A stretch of DNA of 64,000 nucleotides from Isoptericola sp. BMS4 (GCF_011634835.1 NZ_SIRP01000001.1:861140-925139); one strand, 5' to 3'. Counted from the stretch's first letter, positions 18,802 to 26,527 are shown. Made by a program: numbers and translations. Notes: generated from the letters alone by a model not told the origin.

Positions 18802-19008
18802 ATGTCGCTCCACGGTGAGTCGGAGGTGCTGTTGACCCCCGCCGAGGTGGCCAGCCTCTTCCGGGTCGACCCCAAGACGGTGACGCGTTGGGCGAAGGCC
18901 GGGAAGCTCTCGTCGATCCGTACGCTCGGGGGGCACCGTCGCTACAAGGAGTCCGAGGTGCGTGCGCTGCTCGGCGCCGCGTCCGAGGAGGCGCACCCGG
19001 AGGAGTGA
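18802..19008 (+). CDS. bldC: BldC-type MerR-like transcriptional regulator
   Basis: 68 residues. LLTPAEVASLFRVDPKTVTR, then WAKAGKLSSIRTLGGHRRYKESEVRALL is nearly the full BldC protein: a single winged helix-turn-helix like the MerR DNA-binding domain, without an effector domain. In Streptomyces BldC binds DNA cooperatively in head-to-tail arrays and delays differentiation. Its role in non-sporulating relatives is unclear. ATG 18802 has GGAGGTG 4 bases upstream; an open frame to 18628 is not needed. Confidence 0.92.
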   Translation: MSLHGESEVLLTPAEVASLFRVDPKTVTRWAKAGKLSSIRTLGGHRRYKESEVRALLGAASEEAHPEE

Positions 19009-19044
19009 CGTGCCGTCACCCCGCCGGGGCGTGGCCGCCGCGGT

Positions 19045-19362
19045 TCAGCGACGTGCGGCGCGGACGATGGCGACGGTCGTCACCGCGATGCCGGTGACGA
19101 CCACGCCCAGCAGGATCTTCACGTTCCGGCTCCGGCGCGGGGAGGTGTCGGGCAGGCCCCCGCCGGTGACGAACGAGCCGGCGTCGGCCGCCGCCTGCTT
19201 GGTGGACCGGGCGAGCTGCGCCGCCTGGTAGGACGGCGACAGCCGGGTGACGAGCTGGTCGACGGTGTCGCCGAGCTCCGCGCGGCTCCGCGCGACCTCG
19301 TCCTCGAGCTCGCGCTTGCTCGGTGCGGGCGTCCCGTTCTGGGGCGTGGTGGGCTCGCTCAC
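19045..19362 (-). CDS. DUF3618 family membrane protein
   Basis: 105 residues. An N-terminal soluble segment with the motif KRELEDEVARSRAELGDTVD, typical of DUF3618, is followed by a C-terminal hydrophobic helix (about residues 81-101) and a basic end. Its start GTG overlaps the stop of the upstream holin-like gene by four bases (GTGA, 19359-19362), so the two are translationally coupled. The pair is common in actinobacteria; the role is unknown, perhaps at the membrane or in envelope stress. Confidence 0.75.
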   Translation of the reverse strand: MSEPTTPQNGTPAPSKRELEDEVARSRAELGDTVDQLVTRLSPSYQAAQLARSTKQAAADAGSFVTGGGLPDTSPRRSRNVKILLGVVVTGIAVTTVAIVRAARR

Positions 19363-19778
19363 CGCTTCATCCCCTCCTTGATCGTCGCGACGTCCTCCTT
19401 GACGCGGTCGACCGTCTCCGGCCGGCGGGCGGCGCGCTTCAGCTGCGAGACCGCGACCGCCACGGCGAGGCCCGCGACCAGCACCAGGAAGATGCCGACC
19501 ACCAGCGCCGAGAGCCAGAGCGGCCACGCCTCGGCCAGGCCGATGATCCCGGCCCAGATGAGGACCCCCACGGCGTACAGGACGATGACGACGGCGACGC
19601 TGATCAACCCCACGCCGATCGCCGACCGCTTCGCCTTGTCGGCCATCTCGGCCTTCGCGAGCGCGATCTCGGCGCGCACGAGCCGCGTCGCCTGCTCCGA
19701 GAGCTTCTCCATGAGCGTGCCCATCGTGGGCGGCTCGTCGGCGGGCGGTGGCGTGCGCCCGTCGTCCCAGTCCGTCAT
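19359..19778 (-). CDS. phage-holin-like (holin superfamily III, Actinobacterial Holin-X) membrane protein
   Basis: 139 residues. The motif LSEQATRLVRAEIALAKAEM followed by two hydrophobic helices (about residues 55-80 and 86-108) and a basic tail fits the Holin-X/DUF1469 family. These are housekeeping membrane proteins despite the name, and there is no phage context. ATG 19778 has GGAG 7 bases upstream; the frame extends to 19988 but would run through the tRNA-like repeat. It is translationally coupled to DUF3618. Confidence 0.8.
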   Translation of the reverse strand: MTDWDDGRTPPPADEPPTMGTLMEKLSEQATRLVRAEIALAKAEMADKAKRSAIGVGLISVAVVIVLYAVGVLIWAGIIGLAEAWPLWLSALVVGIFLVLVAGLAVAVAVSQLKRAARRPETVDRVKEDVATIKEGMKR

Positions 19779-19918
19779 CGGCTGCTCCGATCCTGCGATC
19801 CGATCGTCTGTGCGGTCCCACTCAACCCGTACCTGCTGGTCCCGGCAATTCCTGGACGCCGGAAGGGTGTCGACGACGGGCCGGGCACCGGCCTCCGACA
19901 GGTCCGGAGACGACGAGA

Positions 19919-19943
19919 CCCCCGTGGCCCGAGGCCCCGGGGG
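19919..19943. terminator. hairpin beside the tRNA-Phe 3' copy
   Basis: An 11-base stem with one mismatch (19919-19929 with 19933-19943) and a 3-base loop. Relative to the tRNA-like copy it holds the same place as the true tRNA-Phe terminator does to the gene. Confidence 0.4.
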
Positions 19944-19953
19944 TTGCGGCGAC

Positions 19954-19976
19954 GGCTCCGACCGGCGTCGATCCGG
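19954..19976 (-). repeat. 23-base direct copy of the tRNA-Phe 3' end
   Basis: Identical to 20208-20230, which covers tRNA-Phe positions about 50-72 (T arm and 3' acceptor strand). It is on the same strand as the gene. The rest of a tRNA is not clearly present. It could be an att-like remnant or a decayed tandem tRNA copy. Confidence 0.6.
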
Positions 19977-20166
19977 CCCCTCGATCATCGAGCCCCCCGA
20001 CGGCCCGGCGCGAGCCTAACAGGCGGATGTTTCCACAGTTGAGCTGCCGCACGGACGTGGTTCCCTCGTGCTGACGACCTCGGCCGGGAGGCCGCCGGGT
20101 GAATGGTGGAGTTCGCTAACTCAATCGCTAACCGCCCCGGCTGGCAGGCCGGCCGACGGAAACGAA

Positions 20167-20199
20167 GAACCCCCGGAACCGTGGTGGTTCCGGAGGTTC
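20167..20199 (-). terminator. intrinsic terminator of the tRNA-Phe transcript
   Basis: A 14-base stem with one mismatch (20167-20180 with 20186-20199) and a 5-base loop, 8 bases after the tRNA. On the minus strand it is followed by TTCGTTTCC, a weak T-rich tail. Confidence 0.7.
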
Positions 20200-20206
20200 T
20201 TTGCTG

Positions 20207-20279
20207 TGGCTCCGACCGGCGTCGATCCGGTGACCTTTCGATTTTCAGTCGAACGCTCTACCAACTGAGCTACAGAGCC
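20207..20279 (-). tRNA. tRNA-Phe (GAA)
   Basis: 73 bases folding as a full cloverleaf: acceptor GGCTCTG with CGGAGCC, anticodon stem TTCGA/TCGAA with loop CTGAAAA, so anticodon GAA. The T loop begins with A rather than T (ATCGACG). No CCA is encoded. It is the last of three tRNAs (Glu, Asp, Phe) on the minus strand. Confidence 0.95.
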
Positions 20280-20330
20280 CTGACACGAAAGCCCGGAGCG
20301 CCGTGACCGACGTACCGGGCGCATCATGCG

Positions 20331-20404
20331 CGACCCTGACGGGACTTGAACCCGCGACCTCCGCCGTGACAGGGCGGCGCGCTAACCAACTGCGCTACAG
20401 GGCC
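20331..20404 (-). tRNA. tRNA-Asp (GTC)
   Basis: 74 bases. Acceptor GGCCCTG with CAGGGTC and discriminator G; anticodon stem CCGCC/GGCGG with loop CTGTCAC, so anticodon GTC. No encoded CCA. It lies between tRNA-Glu and tRNA-Phe. Confidence 0.95.
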
Positions 20405-20512
20405 TAGGCGGGGAGATGACTCCCTGCCGAGAAGCTCGTTTCGAGCCGAGAAGAAGCGTACCCCATGGTCGAGGAGATCCGGAAATCGGCTCCTGACCAG
20501 CGAAGTCACGCT

Positions 20513-20540
20513 GTTCCACGGCGTCGGAACGCCGTGGGAC
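20513..20540 (-). terminator. hairpin just after tRNA-Glu
   Basis: A 12-base stem with one wobble-type mismatch (20513-20524 with 20529-20540) and a 4-base loop, directly 3' of tRNA-Glu. It may be a terminator, an attenuator or an RNA processing site, since tRNA-Asp and tRNA-Phe lie downstream. Confidence 0.5.
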
Positions 20541-20541
20541 G

Positions 20542-20614
20542 TACCCCCAACGGGATTCGAACCCGTGCTACCGCCGTGAAAGGGCGGGGTCCTAGGCCGC
20601 TAGACGATGGGGGC
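20542..20614 (-). tRNA. tRNA-Glu (TTC)
   Basis: 73 bases. Acceptor GCCCCCA with TGGGGGT and discriminator A; anticodon stem CCGCC/GGCGG with loop CTTTCAC, so anticodon TTC. No encoded CCA. First of the Glu-Asp-Phe cluster and divergent from the metallopeptidase gene. Confidence 0.95.
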
Positions 20615-20636
20615 TCTGGACCCGGCCAGCATACCG

Positions 20637-20665
20637 ATCCCCGTGGCGTGCCTCGCCACGGGGAT
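20637..20665. repeat. perfect hairpin in the tRNA-Glu / metallopeptidase gap
   Basis: A 12-base perfect stem (20637-20648 with 20654-20665) and a 5-base loop, between the two divergent starts. It may be an operator or a structure in the metallopeptidase leader. Confidence 0.45.
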
Positions 20666-20707
20666 GGGCCAGGCGTGCCACGCCGGTCGGTACGGGAGGA
20701 TGGGCCC

Positions 20708-21061
20708 GTGGTGGAGATGACCCGCGAGGACTTCGAGGACGCCGTGCGCGACGGCCTCGACCTGGTGCCCGAGGACCTGACCGGGATGATGGACAACGTC
20801 GTCGTGCTCGTGGAGGACGAGGCGCCCGCCGACGAGCCCGAGCTGCTGGGGCTGTACGAGGGTGTCCCGCTCACGGAGCGCGACCACCTCTGGGCCGCCG
20901 GCGCCCTGCCGGACCGCATCACGATCTTCCGCTACCCGACCCTCGCGATCTGCGAGACGCGGGACGACGTCGTCGAGGAGGTCGCGGTCACCGTGGTGCA
21001 CGAGATCGCGCACCACTTCGGGATCGACGACGAGCGGCTGCACGAGCTCGGCTGGGCCTGA
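20708..21061 (+). CDS. minimal zinc metallopeptidase family protein (Zincin_1/DUF1025)
   Basis: 117 residues. It carries the zinc site HEIAHHFGIDD (HExxH with downstream Asp, about residues 99-109), plus MTREDFEDAVRDGLDLVPED and DNVVVLVEDE that mark this small actinobacterial/proteobacterial family. The substrate is unknown. GTG 20708 is chosen because GGGAGGA is 7 bases upstream; GTG 20711 or ATG 20717 are possible. It ends in a hairpin facing the carboxypeptidase gene. Confidence 0.85.
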   Translation: MVEMTREDFEDAVRDGLDLVPEDLTGMMDNVVVLVEDEAPADEPELLGLYEGVPLTERDHLWAAGALPDRITIFRYPTLAICETRDDVVEEVAVTVVHEIAHHFGIDDERLHELGWA

Positions 21062-21063
21062 GG

Positions 21064-21114
21064 CGTCGCCCGGGTCGGCTGCCCGGCCCGTCGTCCCGAG
21101 CCGCCCGGGCGACG
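21064..21114. terminator. terminator hairpin between convergent genes
   Basis: An 11-base perfect stem (21064-21074 with 21104-21114), extended by about 5 pairs past a one-base bulge. It lies 2 bases after the metallopeptidase stop and 3 bases before the end of the carboxypeptidase gene. Confidence 0.65.
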
Positions 21115-21117
21115 GCG

Positions 21118-22563
21118 TCAGCGCAGCGGCGTGTACTCCCAGTGCCACGCCTCGGGCTTGCGGCCGTCCGACCGCGCCCAGCCGGGGTTGTCCCAGCCGA
21201 ACGCCGGGGCGTTCTCGCGCAGCCACGCGTACTGCGCGCTGCCGAAGGACTGCACCCCGCCGCTGAGATCTACGGCGACGCCCCAGCCGTGGTTCGAGTA
21301 GCCGGGGACGGCGGCCAGGTAACCCTTGGCGGCCTTGACCGCGACCTGCGAGTCGTACGACCGGTAGGAGTCCCGGATGTCGAGGTGCGCGCCGAACCTG
21401 GCCCGGAAGGCGGTGTCGAGCCGCTCGAGCTGCTCCGCGGCGTCGCACCGCAGGGACTCGCCCGGGGCGAACGACAGCTCGCACAGGTCTCCGCCCGGGA
21501 TGCGGCCGTTCTCGTAGCCGGCGGTGTCGTCGGCGTGCCGCGCCAGCATGGAAGCGGCGTCACGGGCGGCTCGGACCTGCGCGGCGAGGATCTCGGCGGG
21601 GGTGGCCGGGGCCGGCTCGATCCCGGTGTCCGTGCCCTGCGCCTTGTTCAGCACGGCCGTGAGGTCGCGGGTGGCGGCGGTGAGCTCCGTCCGCCCGGCG
21701 CCCGTGCGGGACGACGCGCCGTCGGCGCGGTCCGGCGTGCTGCCGGCCCGCGGCCCCGCCCCGTCGGCGGGCACTGGCGCCATGACGGGAGCCTCCAGCG
21801 TCTCGGGGACGACGTCGACGACCTCGGTGGTCAGGTCGGCCTCGGCCGGCAGCGCGAGAGGCGTGGTGTCGATCGTGGTGCCGGGCTCGGTGCCCGCGCC
21901 GCTCGTGTCGCCGGCCCCGTCCGGGGCGGAGGCGGCGCCCGAGCCGGCGGTGTCGCGCGGCTTCTCGGACGCGGCGTCCGGCTCGGGCTTCGCGCCGCGG
22001 TCGTCGGCGCGCTGGTCGAGCGGCTCGCGCTCGGTCGAGCGCGAGGCGGCGTGCTGCGTCCGTGTCCCGGACGGGGAGCCGGCGACGAGCTCGCGCACCT
22101 GGCCCGCCAGCCGCGTGATCCGCTTGCGTTCCTTGCGGGTCACGGCCAGCGAGTCGGCGGCGACGACCTTGGCGCGGGCGAGGGCGGCCTGGGCGTCGGC
22201 CACCGCCTCCGTCGAGGCACCGGTGGAGGTGGCGCCGAGCGTGCCCGTCCGCACGGTCGTGGCTGTCGTGGGGCCGACGGAGGTCGCCTCCGGCGTCTGC
22301 CCGCCGGTCGCGGCGGCCGCCACCCCCGTCGCCATGCCGGTGGACAGCGCCATGACGGTGAGGGCGACGGGCAGGCCACGTCGGGAGTGTCGCCGGGGGC
22401 GCGACGGGGTGGGGTGGTGGATGTCGCGACGGCGCGGGAGCGGGGTGTGCTCCGGCGTGGCGCTCGTCGCGTGATCGGCGCCGCGGTCCGGGTGGTGCTC
22501 GGAGGCGCGCGTGATCTCGTGGTGGGTCACGTGGGGGTCCTGGGGTCTCGGGGGCTCATCCAT
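21118..22563 (-). CDS. M15-family D-alanyl-D-alanine carboxypeptidase (VanY-like), membrane-anchored or secreted
   Basis: About 481 residues. The C-terminal domain holds the M15 motifs SNHGWGVAVDLSGG (about 417-430) and HWEY near the end, plus RDSYRSYDSQV. These peptidases bind zinc and trim D-Ala from peptidoglycan stem peptides. The N-terminal half has a basic region, one hydrophobic segment (LPVALTVMALSTGMATGVAA, about 54-73; signal or anchor), then a long helical and Pro/Ala/Thr-rich linker. The ATG 22563 start is uncertain: no good ribosome site is visible and the frame runs to 22782. Confidence 0.8.
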   Translation of the reverse strand: MDEPPRPQDPHVTHHEITRASEHHPDRGADHATSATPEHTPLPRRRDIHHPTPSRPRRHSRRGLPVALTVMALSTGMATGVAAAATGGQTPEATSVGPTTATTVRTGTLGATSTGASTEAVADAQAALARAKVVAADSLAVTRKERKRITRLAGQVRELVAGSPSGTRTQHAASRSTEREPLDQRADDRGAKPEPDAASEKPRDTAGSGAASAPDGAGDTSGAGTEPGTTIDTTPLALPAEADLTTEVVDVVPETLEAPVMAPVPADGAGPRAGSTPDRADGASSRTGAGRTELTAATRDLTAVLNKAQGTDTGIEPAPATPAEILAAQVRAARDAASMLARHADDTAGYENGRIPGGDLCELSFAPGESLRCDAAEQLERLDTAFRARFGAHLDIRDSYRSYDSQVAVKAAKGYLAAVPGYSNHGWGVAVDLSGGVQSFGSAQYAWLRENAPAFGWDNPGWARSDGRKPEAWHWEYTPLR

Positions 22564-22769
22564 CGTGGTCGAGGCCGAGGGGTGTTCCGGACCGATGGGT
22601 TGACCAACGGACACGAATCTGGTGCGGACCGCGCGACCGACGTGTGAAGGCCGGGACATCCCGGGTGGACGGCGGGCACGTCGCCCGCCGCATCCGGATG
22701 CTGGGACGCACCGTCCCGGGCGTGCGGGTGACCGCGCCCGGGCGGCGGCCGAGCACCAAGACTGCTGCG

Positions 22770-23351
22770 ATGAGCTCCGCACCGGTGACCGTGGCGATCC
22801 ACCGCGTCGTCAGCCCCGACCGCATGCCCGAGGTGACGGCGTGGGTGCAGTCGGGGGTGCGCCTCGCGAACCGCTGGGACGGGTTCCTCGGCTCCGGGTG
22901 GATCCGGGCGGCCGAGGGCTCGGCCGACTGGATCATGCTCTACCGCTTCGCCGACGCCGAGCGGCTCGAGGCGTGGGAGGGGTCGGCGGAGCGGCAGCGG
23001 TGGCTCGCCGAGGGCGCCGACCTCGTCGAGGACCGCCGCGTCGAGCGCCGCACCGGGATCGAGGGCTGGTTCGACCCTCCGGTACGCCAGGACGAGCCGA
23101 CGGGGCCGCCGCTGCTCTCGGCCCCGCCGCGCTGGAAGCAGTCGGTGGCGATCTGGCTCGGGTTCTTCCCCGTCAACCTCGCGTTCACGGCCCTGGTGGG
23201 CTGGCTCCTGCCGGCCTTCGCGGGCCTTCCTGTGGTGCTGCGCGTGCTCGCCTCGACGCTCGTGCTCACGCCGATCATGTCCTTCTGGGTGCTGCCGTGG
23301 GTCACGGGCAGGTTGTCCGGCTGGCTGCACGCGCCCGGCCGCCGCGGCTGA
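22770..23351 (+). CDS. antibiotic-biosynthesis-monooxygenase (ABM) domain fused to two membrane helices
   Basis: 193 residues. The first part (VAIHRVVSPDRMPEVTAWVQ, then WDGFLGSGWIR and WIMLYRFADAERLEAWEGS) fits a ferredoxin-like ABM domain (about 5-95). The C-terminal part has two hydrophobic helices (about 125-150 and 157-180) around LGFFPVNLAFTALVGWLLP. Such fusions occur as uncharacterised membrane proteins in actinobacteria. Its substrate is unknown. ATG 22770 is chosen by domain fit; the frame is open from 22644. Confidence 0.7.
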   Translation: MSSAPVTVAIHRVVSPDRMPEVTAWVQSGVRLANRWDGFLGSGWIRAAEGSADWIMLYRFADAERLEAWEGSAERQRWLAEGADLVEDRRVERRTGIEGWFDPPVRQDEPTGPPLLSAPPRWKQSVAIWLGFFPVNLAFTALVGWLLPAFAGLPVVLRVLASTLVLTPIMSFWVLPWVTGRLSGWLHAPGRRG

Positions 23352-23386
23352 CCCTCTCTCGCAGCGCCGGACCGGCCGAAGGTTCC

Positions 23387-23392
23387 TAGTGT
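23387..23392 (+). promoter_or_regulatory. -10 element TAGTGT, leaderless start of mscS-like gene
   Basis: TAGTGT, 6-base spacer, then ATG 23399. Confidence 0.5.
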
Positions 23393-23398
23393 GGGGAC

Positions 23399-25057
23399 AT
23401 GCTCGCCGACACGGACCCCGACCTCGACCAGACGGTGGAGGCCACGGCCAGCCTCGCCGTCACGATCGCCTGGGCGGCGGGTGCGCTCGTCGCCGCGTAC
23501 CTCTTCGCGACGGTCGCGTCGGTGCTGATCCGGCGGCTGGGACGCCGCAACGTGCTGGTGCGCGACATGGCCGTGCGGATGCGTCGCTCGATGCGCGCCG
23601 TGCTCATGGTGGTGGCGATCTGGGTCGCCGTGCACGTCACGGCGGACCGCGAGGAACCCTGGTTCGACCTCGTCAGCCACGCGCTGCTCATCGCCACGAT
23701 CATCTCGGTGGCGTGGCTCGTGGGTGCGGCGGCGTTCGTCGTCGAGGACCGGACGCTGGCCCGGTTCTCCGGCGACCGGGCGGACGACCGCCACGCCCGG
23801 CGGGTGCGGACCCAGGTCAACCTGGTGCGGCGAATCACCGTCGCGGTGCTGGTGATCTGCGCCGTCGCCGCCGTCCTGCTCACGTTCCCGACCATGCAGG
23901 CCGCCGGGGCCAGCATCCTCGCCTCCGCGGGCCTCCTGTCGATCGTGCTCGGCGTCGCCGCGCAGTCGTCGCTCGCGAACACGTTCGCCGGGATGCAGAT
24001 CGCGTTCACCGACGCGATCCGCGTGGACGACGTCGTCGTGCTGGACGGGGAGTTCGGGCGCATCGAGGAGATCACCCTGACCTACGTCGTCGTGCACGCG
24101 TGGGACGACCGCCGTCTCATCCTGCCGTGCACCTACTTCACGACGACGCCGTTCGAGAACTGGACCCGCCGCGCGGCGGACCTGCTCGGCACGGTCGAGA
24201 TCGACCTGGACTTCCAGGTGCCGATGAGCGCGCTGCGCGCGGAGCTCGACCGGCTGCTGGAGTCGTCCTCGCTGTGGGACCACCGCACCGGTGTGCTGCA
24301 GGTGACGGACGCCGTCGGTGGCAGCGTCCGGGTGCGCGCCCTGGTGAGCGCCGCAGACGCGCCCAGCATCTGGGACCTGCGCTGCTACGTGCGCGAGGGC
24401 TTGATCGAGTGGCTGCAGCGCGAGGCGCCGGCCGCGCTGCCGCGGACGCGCCTGGAGGGCGCGGAGCCGCTCCCGGCGCCCGTCGAGCCGGACGAGGACG
24501 AGGCGGCCGGGGGCGACGAGAGCGAGGACGTCCCCGCCGGAGCCGCGGAGCCCGCGGCCCCCACGGCCCCGGCGGTCGTCCCCGCGCGCGAGTCGCTGCG
24601 GGAGCGTGACCTCCCGGCGCCGGTCCGATCGACGGTCCGCTCGGCCGACCCGCGCGCGCTCCGCCGCCAGGACCAGACCGTCCTCATCGAGGCGTTCGAG
24701 CGTGGCACCGGGACGCAGCGGCGCGCCGGCGCCGACGAGACCGTCGTCATCCCGGTGGTCGACGACGAGCAGCCGGCGAGCACCGCCGAACGGTCCGCGC
24801 TGTTCAGCGGCTCCGCCGAGGCCGAGGCGCGCTCCCGGTACTTCCACGGGCCCGGCGAGGACGTCATCGAGCAGCGTGAGCAGACGGCGGCCGAGCACCG
24901 CGGCGAGGACCCGGACGACGACCTCGACGACGAGCCGGACGAGCGGGGGCGGGGCCGGCCGCCGCGCGTGGCCCCCGACTCCGGCGAGGGCGGCGTCACC
25001 CACGGCCCGGGCGAGGGTGGCCACGGCCGCGACGGGGGCGACGGCGACGGCGGCTGA
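23399..25057 (+). CDS. MscS-family mechanosensitive ion channel with long acidic tail
   Basis: 552 residues. About five hydrophobic helices in residues 15-200, the pore-helix region ASILASAGLLSIVLGVAAQSSL (about 173-195), then the beta domain FTDAIRVDDVVVLDGEFGR (about 204-222). The channel opens under membrane tension to release osmolytes. The last 200 residues are acidic, low-complexity and rich in Glu/Asp/Gly, probably cytoplasmic and disordered, and much longer than in E. coli MscS. ATG 23399 is supported by the leaderless -10 box. tRNA-Lys follows on the opposite strand. Confidence 0.85.
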   Translation: MLADTDPDLDQTVEATASLAVTIAWAAGALVAAYLFATVASVLIRRLGRRNVLVRDMAVRMRRSMRAVLMVVAIWVAVHVTADREEPWFDLVSHALLIATIISVAWLVGAAAFVVEDRTLARFSGDRADDRHARRVRTQVNLVRRITVAVLVICAVAAVLLTFPTMQAAGASILASAGLLSIVLGVAAQSSLANTFAGMQIAFTDAIRVDDVVVLDGEFGRIEEITLTYVVVHAWDDRRLILPCTYFTTTPFENWTRRAADLLGTVEIDLDFQVPMSALRAELDRLLESSSLWDHRTGVLQVTDAVGGSVRVRALVSAADAPSIWDLRCYVREGLIEWLQREAPAALPRTRLEGAEPLPAPVEPDEDEAAGGDESEDVPAGAAEPAAPTAPAVVPARESLRERDLPAPVRSTVRSADPRALRRQDQTVLIEAFERGTGTQRRAGADETVVIPVVDDEQPASTAERSALFSGSAEAEARSRYFHGPGEDVIEQREQTAAEHRGEDPDDDLDDEPDERGRGRPPRVAPDSGEGGVTHGPGEGGHGRDGGDGDGG

Positions 25058-25086
25058 GGTCGCGCAGGTCAGGGCGTGGAGCGTGG

Positions 25087-25159
25087 TGGCCCCCCAGGGG
25101 CTCGAACCCTGAACCCGCGGATTAAAAGTCCGCTGCTCTGCCAGTTGAGCTAGAGGGCC
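25087..25159 (-). tRNA. tRNA-Lys (TTT)
   Basis: 73 bases. Acceptor GGCCCTC with GGGGGCC and discriminator A; anticodon stem GCGGA/TCCGC with loop CTTTTAA, so anticodon TTT. Unlike the three tRNAs at 20.2-20.6 kb, CCA is encoded (25084-25086 on the minus strand). Confidence 0.95.
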
Positions 25160-25398
25160 GTCGTCGCGCGGGCGCGGCGGCACGCACAGCGTACGCGGGG
25201 CGCCCGGGCGGCGGGACCGAGGGGACCCTCGAGGTCACGATCCGGCCACGGAGGGCAACCTATCCGGGCCGGGATGGGGCTGTCACATGCGGTCTCACCC
25301 ACCGGGAGATCCGGTCCCGATCGTGTCTTGCCGTTGCGTTCGGCCCCCGCGGGCTGATTCCGTGGAGAGGTTCGCAAGGACCGACGAGAGGAACGTCC

Positions 25399-25683
25399 AT
25401 GCTCACCGTGACCGACAACGCCCGGACCGCCGTCGAGGACCTCGCCCAGCAGGCGGGCGTTCCTGCCGAGGGCGGCCTGCGCATCGCGCAGTCCGCCGGG
25501 CAGCCGGGCAACTTCGAGCTCGCGCTCGTTCCGGCTCCGCAGGACGACGACCAGGTCGCCGACGACTCCGGTGCGACCCACGTCTTCGTCGAGGCGCAGG
25601 CGGCGCCCGCCCTCGACACGCTCACGCTCGACACCGACCCGGAGGCGCAGGGGCCGGGCTTCGTGCTCACCCCGAAGGCCTGA
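25399..25683 (+). CDS. HesB/IscA-like iron-sulfur scaffold homologue lacking the usual cysteines
   Basis: 94 residues. LTVTDNARTAVEDLAQQAGV and GGLRIAQSAG match the HesB/IscA domain start, as in actinobacterial proteins annotated Fe-S cluster assembly protein HesB. The expected Cys and C-terminal CGCG motif are absent (no Cys in the protein), so a canonical Fe-S scaffold role is doubtful. GAGAGGAA lies about 8 bases before ATG 25399. It ends at a 21-bp-stem terminator. Confidence 0.75.
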   Translation: MLTVTDNARTAVEDLAQQAGVPAEGGLRIAQSAGQPGNFELALVPAPQDDDQVADDSGATHVFVEAQAAPALDTLTLDTDPEAQGPGFVLTPKA

Positions 25684-25704
25684 CGGGGCACGACCAGGCT
25701 TCGG

Positions 25705-25751
25705 CGCGAGGCCGGGGCGACACCGCGGGACGGTGTCGCCCCGGCCTCGCG
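25705..25751. terminator. 21-bp perfect stem terminator
   Basis: Arms 25705-25725 and 25731-25751 are exact reverse complements with a 5-base loop. It is 21 bases after the HesB-like stop and 12 bases before the end of the convergent M50-like gene. Confidence 0.8.
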
Positions 25752-25762
25752 TCGTCCGGGGG

Positions 25763-26527
25763 CTACGTCATCGGGAGCAGGGGCCCGGCCGGCTCGAGGA
25801 TCCAGGTGGCGCCCAGCACGAGGCAGCCCAGGGTGACGACCAGGAAGACGCCCACCCACACGATGCCGGTCGTGCTGGTGAGGGTGCCGAGCTGGTCGGC
25901 GTCGGACCGCCTGGCCTTGCCGCGCCACCGCTGGGTCTGCAGCTCGAGCACGGGGCGGACCGACCCGAGCAGGAGGAACCACGTCACCGCGTACGCGACG
26001 GTCGACTGGGTGGTCGGGTCGAGCCACCAGGAGACGCCGACCAGGGCCGCACCGCTGACCAGCACCGACCACAGGCCGAACCAGTTGCGGATCTTGAGCA
26101 GGATCAGGGCGAGGAGCAGCACCAGGAGCCACAGCAGCCCCACGGCGTAGCCCTGGCGCAGCAGCCAGGCGGCGCCGAGCCCGGTGAGGCCCGGGCCCAC
26201 GTACCCGGCGAACGCGGTCACGACCATGCCGAAACCGCGAGGGCGTCCGGCCGAGACCGTGAGGCCCGACGTGTCGGAGTGCAGGCGGATCCCGTCGAGG
26301 CGCCGGCCGGTGACCATGGCGGCGACGGCGTGCGCGCCCTCGTGCGCGATCGTCACGACGTGCCGCGCCACCCGCCACACCGGCGTGACCAGCACGACGG
26401 CGAGCGCGGCGAGGCCCGCGGCGAGCACCATCGTCTGCGCCGGCGGGTCCACGGGCGTGGTCGCCGCCGTCCAGATCCGGGTCAGCACGTCGCCGGTGGT
26501 CGCGAGGAAGTCGTCCACGGCGGCCAT
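25763..26527 (-). CDS. M50-like (M50B) membrane zinc metallopeptidase
   Basis: 254 residues. HEGAH at about 62-66 (in TIAHEGAHAVAAM) is an HExxH zinc motif inside the first membrane region, and about five more hydrophobic helices follow, including LLWLLVLLLALILLKIRNWFG. This fits the M50B family of actinobacterial membrane proteases; substrates are unknown. ATG 26527 is used; GTG 26518 has a better-spaced GGTGGA and is possible. The gene is divergent from the DEAD-box helicase gene. Confidence 0.8.
   Translation of the reverse strand: MAAVDDFLATTGDVLTRIWTAATTPVDPPAQTMVLAAGLAALAVVLVTPVWRVARHVVTIAHEGAHAVAAMVTGRRLDGIRLHSDTSGLTVSAGRPRGFGMVVTAFAGYVGPGLTGLGAAWLLRQGYAVGLLWLLVLLLALILLKIRNWFGLWSVLVSGAALVGVSWWLDPTTQSTVAYAVTWFLLLGSVRPVLELQTQRWRGKARRSDADQLGTLTSTTGIVWVGVFLVVTLGCLVLGATWILEPAGPLLPMT

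Larger units (their letters stand above)
19779..20206. other. 428-base non-coding region holding a tRNA-Phe 3' copy
   Basis: No supported gene. It holds a hairpin (19919-19943), a 23-base copy of the tRNA-Phe 3' end (19954-19976), two TCGCTAAC copies 12 bases apart (20113-20120 and 20125-20132), and the tRNA-Phe terminator (20167-20199). Confidence 0.55.

Noticed and set aside
19359-19778. Phage origin of the holin-like gene
   Set aside because: Holin-X/DUF3618 pairs are common chromosomal genes in actinobacteria, and no other phage gene lies nearby.
20113-20132. Two TCGCTAAC copies 12 bases apart as an operator
   Set aside because: Too short and in a region that may be tRNA-derived debris; TAACC also occurs in the D arm of tRNA genes read on this strand.
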